Shown: piece by piece, positions 57,929-64,000 of the stretch
How positions within the stretch are numbered: the first letter of the stretch is position 1
Layout: every line of letters begins with the position of its first letter
Source of the DNA: Saksenaea vasiformis B4078
Taxonomy: Eukaryota > Mucoromycota > Mucoromycetes > Mucorales > Saksenaeaceae
Reading direction: 5' to 3'
DNA: 64,000 nt
NCBI GenBank assembly: GCA_000697055.1
Contig: JNDT01002262.1
Coordinates: 1-64,000, forward strand
Translations under genes and position numbers: made by a program
Notes under the pieces: generated by a model
Seen by the model: only the letters and a program-made list of their open reading frames with translations
Databases searched by the model: none
What the model was told of the DNA's origin: nothing

Positions 57929-59628
57929 GTGTTATGTGATAGCGCCATCCTTGGTAATCAGCAGAGGAATCAAACGAGCACGAAGCCTAAGAAAGATACG
58001 AAGATGACGAGTCTTCAACTACTGTGTCATTCTGTGAGCGATTTTGAGATATGATTAATAACCAGTGTTTTGATCGTGATTGCCGAAGCATTGATTCACT
58101 TTGTTATAGTCTCTGAAGAACATATATCCTGATATTTAAAAATAGATTGATTGTTTGCGTATAAAGAAAAATAGAGATCTATCCCTCGTCGAAAGCGGAC
58201 TTTTCATGGTTATGGCATTCAAGACTCTGTCCGCATTCTGGATAACAACGGATATCAAATCATTCTGAACAAAAGCCTGCCTAACGTGAGACTGTATCGG
58301 TATATGCGCCTCATATGACAATCACAGCAACACCATCCACAGTTCGACTTGTAGTCGATATTCAAGCCTAGAAAACCATTCAAAATCGTCTACGCTGTTT
58401 TACGGACGGCAGGATTGATATAATCACAACCCATTTATGTAGTCGAAGATATAAGTCCATAGCTGTGGCCTTCCTGGGTCAACCATGGCGGCACAGTTAC
58501 TTATGTTAAACACGGCGTATGCAGTGATGATGATCCCATCTACATAGTGTTTGAATGTTTATAACACGCAACCTGATTTCCCACATACGGAAAGATCTAC
58601 ATACCACTGTCACACGGAAATGGCCAGCATGATGCAGCCAGAAGTATTTGTTGAATGGATATTCTAAATTCATGCATGTCATTAATAATTCATTCGAGAC
58701 ATGACATTTTTGCTTAGAGGATTTAATCCCCTGTGGACACAAATTTACAGGGTTTTTCCCGTGATTCTGTGTTAGTGTGTGTATAACTGGTTGAATGCAA
58801 GGCTTCTGAATTAACTTCCACAGTGCCTGTTACCAATGAGGACAATGAAAAGAGCTTCCATAACCAAACTTACGTCTGATTAACAGAGACATATATCAGG
58901 AATACTTGACAGAAGCAGAGCCAATGTGAAAAGGTAAATACCCACGAATAGAACGCCACATTATATATATTTGCATGAATGACAGCATGCAATCGCACCT
59001 TTGACACGTTGAGGGACATAGCTGACCATCTGAAGTTGAATGCACCTGGAAGGATCCGGATCCTGTATATCTCCTTTCTGCACCTATCTACGATACAGCA
59101 TGCAACGTGGCACTGGAGAACACATCGTGATTGAAGGAACATAAATACGGAAACGCCGTATTACGCTATCATAAGTAAGCGCGGCCATTGGGGGATAGAA
59201 GAAACAGAGTACTCTAGTCTCACGACTTCAGAACCGTCATCATGGATAATGATTGCCCGAGAATGCATCTTGCGCACATTCTGATGGGAAATATGTGGGT
59301 ATGAGAGAGCAAGGATGGCGATTCCCTTTTGCCAGGCTGATCTGCACCAAATCTCATTCAATGATTTAGAGCGTCGGCTGACAAGCACTTTCACGCTACT
59401 TGCAACCCGTATTTTTGAGTGGGACAAGTATATGAAGATTTTCTTCGCCAAGACGTCTCCCCCCTATCAGCATAGATAGTGTCGCCCACGTTGTTGTAAA
59501 ATATTTTTTTTTCCGATGTATGCGATGTGCAAGACATTGATACTTAATTCTCGCTTTCCGAACTGCTTCCATCACATCAGACATTTCCAATAAGCAGACT
59601 ATATCTGTATTAAGTTAGGATGCGCGGT
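57929..59628. other. Gene-poor stretch
   Basis: Several short minus-strand frames (59590-59396, 59451-59161, 59142-58870, each 64-96 codons) could be pieces of an eroded gene, for example MSDVMEAVRKARIKYQCLAH at about 59584. No family was recognised and no consistent exon chain found. Confidence 0.35.
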
Positions 59629-60430
59629 TTAGTCATCCAGCTGTATAAGACAGTCTCCCTCGGCGTCAAACGCAGCGAATATCTCATTTTTATCCGCCAA
59701 TAGTGCCTCTTTCTTTTGCCGTAGTTGATCGATCTTCTCATTGTACATTCGTTAAGTTACGTTAATATGACTTTTTTTTTACCTCTTGTTGAACTGCAGC
59801 GCACTTTAGTTCCAGTACCTGAGTGGCTGGACAGATCACGTTATCTACAAGGTGCGTGATGGATTGTCCGTACACTCCAGCATTGTACAGCTGAATCAGT
59901 CGATCGCCCAAATTTGATCTATACAGAAACATAGATGAATACAAAGCGTCCCCTTTTAGCTTCTGTTACCCATCAGCACCGGTACTGTACTCTTTTTTCC
60001 AACGTATTTCTTCGGAAACAAGCTCATATTCCGCCTTATGCTCTTCGTACATCCGGACGGGTAGAATCAAAAAATCTTCGTAATCTCGAGGGGTTGAATT
60101 GGGTGATGCTGGCAGTATTTCTAATGGTACGTCAACTCGTGATATGCTGTCAGATAGTGTGGGTGAATGAGATGACGGTCGATCGATCTCTTCTTCTATT
60201 TCCCTACCTGCCGTCTTCCAGGGTTGCAGATTGAAAACATGTAATGCGCACGTTCTGTGCCTAGGTAGAATAAGAATGTAAATTGTTTGTTCGCAATCCT
60301 TCTGAAAGCTTACATTAGCATCAAAACAAGAAACAATGATACCCAAAAACCGATCATCCATTAATTGGTGTGTAAGTTGTGTCCTTAGATCTTTGATGAC
60401 AGTATATGTGTCATGTCTTCTCAAATACAT
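59629..60430 (-). CDS. Hypothetical five-exon coiled-coil protein
   Basis: I can join five exons with good splice sites and consistent phase: 60430-60314, 60260-60208, 60146-59991, 59918-59783 and 59733-59629, giving 188 residues. The sequence starts MYLRRHDTYTVIKDLRTQLT, passes ISRVDVPLEILPASPNSTPR and MYEEHKAEYELVSEEIRWKK, then NLGDRLIQLYNAGVYGQSIT, and ends in a likely coiled coil, IDQLRQKKEALLADKNEIFA, before an acidic tail. No family was recognised. It sits alone in gene-poor DNA. The exon 5 acceptor could lie three or six bases earlier. The uninterrupted frame through five exons argues for a real gene, but the product and role are unknown. Confidence 0.5.
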
Positions 60431-62100
60431 AATGCTGTATACTACTTACCTACATGGGACGGGAATACGGTAATGTGGGGATGGCTATGATACTATGTAG
60501 ATGATTGATCGACTGGCCTTGTTATGACATCTCATTTTTTCGCGTCCCTTACCCACCCTATGACATGCAGTGGTTGACCGTGTTTCCGACTTTCTTCCTA
60601 CACAAGTGTCAGACCAGCCTTTTTTTTTTCCCTGAATCTGTCATTACTTCTGCTTGTGTGACAGCAAATTGAAGCTGTTCTGCTGGTATCTCCACTCTAT
60701 CTTTTCGTTTGTCTGACCGAGTTAACAAGGTAATCGTCTCGATTTTCGCGATGTTAGATTCTTTTCTGAACGGGTTGTTGCTTGCCGAGGACTAATGGAA
60801 CCTGAGCTCTTCATTGACAGGAGGATAATACAAACCTGCCAACTGCCAATCAGCAGACCAATGACTTCTTCCTAACCATCCGCTGTTTAGCGTCTCTGAC
60901 ATCTGAATGCTCGTACCTGTTCTGTTGAAAGTGCATGCGCCAGCATGAGGTGATATATTCTCGCAGGAAGTATGGTCTTTGTGAGCATGGTGTGAGGAGC
61001 GAAGCTTTGAGAAACAGTCCTATTTTGCAGAACTGGTTTTAAGTTTTTTTGTATGCGGATTGCACCATTTACACGAAGCGATGTTTGAGAGGTTTTCTCG
61101 TATCAACGTGATACAAGCAGATAAGTTCAAGAAATGAAGATGCTGATGTGATAGAAACAACGTAAGATGTATATATATACTCGTTTCGCTCCTCAGCTTA
61201 AGTCTAGGTTCTCAAACTTCAGTTTGAGAAATATGAGTACATCAACAGCAGCAGAACGGTGGGACATTCGTGTCCATGCAGAAGAGATAGCTAAACAATA
61301 TAAGGCGTGTTCAAATATTCATCTTTGACAGCGACGGAATACAAAAAGACTACTACTAATATCCGTTGGCGCATATTAGACAGAAACCCGCGTTTCTCAA
61401 TCTACTGAACACCCTCATCGCTTCCAAAGAGGTGTTGCAGCTTCGCACTGTTTCAATTTCAAAATGACATTCAAGCTAGTATCAACTTAACTGAGGCAAT
61501 AAATCGTGGATTTCCCTTCAGTATCTTAGAAAGCACTTCCTCGTGATGACCGTTTTTCCACAAGCTGCAAGTCTTCATAACAACTAAACTATCGCGGTCG
61601 AAAACAAACCCACGCATTAGGAACACTTTGTCTCTAGCGATGTCACGATTCAGAATAGTGCTCCATCGACGCCCTTCGATATATCGGTGCCTAGAAAATT
61701 AGCAACCATATCTTTTCCTGCTTTGACCTTGGGAGGTAAAAAGTGACCCATCAGAGCGTTTTTCACAGCCCCCTTTTTGCATACACCTTTTGACAGCTGC
61801 GACCTTTTTTCTTTGGCGAAATTGTGTTTATGCATAGACTTCTCGGCAATCAGTAAGAGAGAGAGAGGATTTGGGGCTTCCCCACTGCCGTGAATCCAGT
61901 AAGATTAAGCAAGTCACAGGGTTAAATTGGCGCCGAAAAGTCCGTTTCATGGGTGCAAGTAAGAGAAAAAAATCTGCTTTTAAAAAGGAAGAGAGGTCAC
62001 CAAAGCACCATGCCCATTGTAAGCAGTTGCATAATAATTAAAGGAGACCAACATGGGAACATAAATGTAGGGCCTCAAACAGGACGATAATGCCCAGTTA
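60431..62100. other. Gene-poor stretch upstream of NTMT1
   Basis: No firm gene. A TATA-like TATATATAC at 61172 precedes a very short frame (61233, MSTSTAAERWDIRVHAEE..., 31 codons). A 61-codon minus frame at 61835-61650 is basic (KGVCKKGAVKNALMGHF). Neither is recognised; both may be remnants. Confidence 0.4.
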
Positions 62101-63011
<911 letters not shown>

Positions 63012-64000
63012 ATGTCTGCTTTCATTCTATCTTTTAACGTTTGAATCATTTATAATATAATAAATTGTATTGCGCAAATCTTCTAATGCAATACAAACCT
63101 TCTTTCTTGTACCAGGATAACGTCTCTCTCTTCTTATGCCAATCTCAGCCATAGAAAGACATCGTCTCGACACGTGTCTGATCTTTTATTCATTCGCCGC
63201 CAGATCCTGCTCCATGTTCGAGAGACCGTTTTCAAATCGCATAAGCGGTAGATTGCTTCAATGTATAATGAATTATAGTAAAGTGGTGCAAGGGGGATAC
63301 GAGGGTGGCTAAGTCGGGAAACTTGGGAACAGAGCTCACAAAATGCTGTTTTGTACACCTATAGCATGAATAGTACTTGTTCATTTCAGATAAAAGTCAT
63401 GTTTCTTCTATTGAGGAAGGTTATGCTGGTGACTTTACTCCCAATGCTTTTTATTTTCTTGTAGGCTGATTGACAACTACAACGTAAAAAAAAAAAAAAT
63501 CATTTATACTCCGCTTTGGTAGTAGTAGGCAGCATGAAATGAGCTATTTGGAAAGTCTTCCGGGAATGAGGGAGATGAGACAAGATGAGTGTTGCATAAA
63601 CGAAGTGATTTGTTAAGTCTCCTTAGTGAGAATACTTTGTTATTTCAGTTAAACAGCTGAGTTTACAGTGGTGAAGGTTTATGAAAGGGTTCTTGAATCC
63701 TATCGTTGTGATAGTGAAGTTGGGGACAAGGGAAAGGGGGAAATGGAGATGTTCCAATTTCCAAATTAGCACGTTCCGCCTCTTTTTTTTTTTTTTTTTA
63801 CTCACGCATTGATAGGCGGATAGAGAAGAAAAAAAGAGAGACACATACGTTTAAATAACAAAAAAAGAAAGAAGGTCCATCGCACACTCCACCAAAAAGA
63901 ATAACCCATTTTATCTAACTTACTGATACTCATCCATCCCAAACAACAATATATACAGACGTACTTCTCAACTCTTTCCTACACACATAACATTTACACA
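63012..64000. other. Intergenic, no gene seen
   Basis: NTMT1 3' region, with AATAAATTG near 63058 as a possible polyadenylation signal. The final 100 bases are C/A-rich (CATCCATCCCAAACAAC) and could be the start of a promoter for a gene beyond the window. Confidence 0.4.

Overview
The window looks like nuclear DNA of a filamentous fungus, most likely an early-diverging Mucoromycota (Mucorales-type) species. The evidence is short GT-AG introns with TACTAA/CTAAC-like branch sites, many very small exons, fungal-type Ras, Rua1-type and F-box/WD40 proteins, and intergenic DNA full of decayed transposons. All gene models below were built by hand from reading frame, splice signals and remembered family sequences. 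No searches were run.

Layout. 0-7 kb: repeat-rich, with a short LTR-like element, Tc1/mariner-type TIR elements nested in each other, and broken PD-(D/E)XK-like genes. 7-22 kb: dense single-copy genes: APC/C activator CDH1 (+), a proline-rich membrane protein (+), a GPATCH4-like G-patch protein (-), DNA polymerase alpha POL1 (+, 21 exons), a Rua1-type zinc protein (-) and an F-box/WD40 protein (-). 22-35 kb: accessory DNA with a Sey1/RHD3-like GTPase carrying a C-terminal CaaX box, a CENP-B-type HTH ORF, inverted repeats, a TA-flanked TIR element and eroded coding DNA. 34.9-35.6 kb: ribosomal protein uL23. 36.3-41.2 kb: an older repeat copy followed by a nearly complete two-gene CACTA transposon. 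41.4-50 kb: a small secreted six-cysteine protein (-), a Ras GTPase (+), a Mutator-like transposase relic, NCS-1/frequenin (+) and a Sel1-type relic (-). 51.7-55.2 kb: complex I 75-kDa subunit (+) and a C2H2 zinc-finger protein (+). 55-62 kb: mostly empty, with a perfect-looking CACTA-like MITE and one orphan five-exon gene. 62.1-63 kb: N-terminal protein methyltransferase (+).

The core genes serve cell cycle and replication (CDH1, POL1, F-box/WD40), ribosome biogenesis and translation (GPATCH4-like, uL23), signalling (Ras, NCS-1), respiration (NDUFS1) and protein modification (NTMT1). They are neighbours, not operons. The most notable observations are a cluster of three MCB boxes plus an E2F-type site just upstream of POL1; a two-nucleotide microexon needed to keep the Ras switch I codon; a Sey1-type GTPase that ends in a coiled coil and CaaX box instead of the membrane hairpin; and a CACTA transposon with a divergent second gene plus a tiny MITE sharing its terminal bases.
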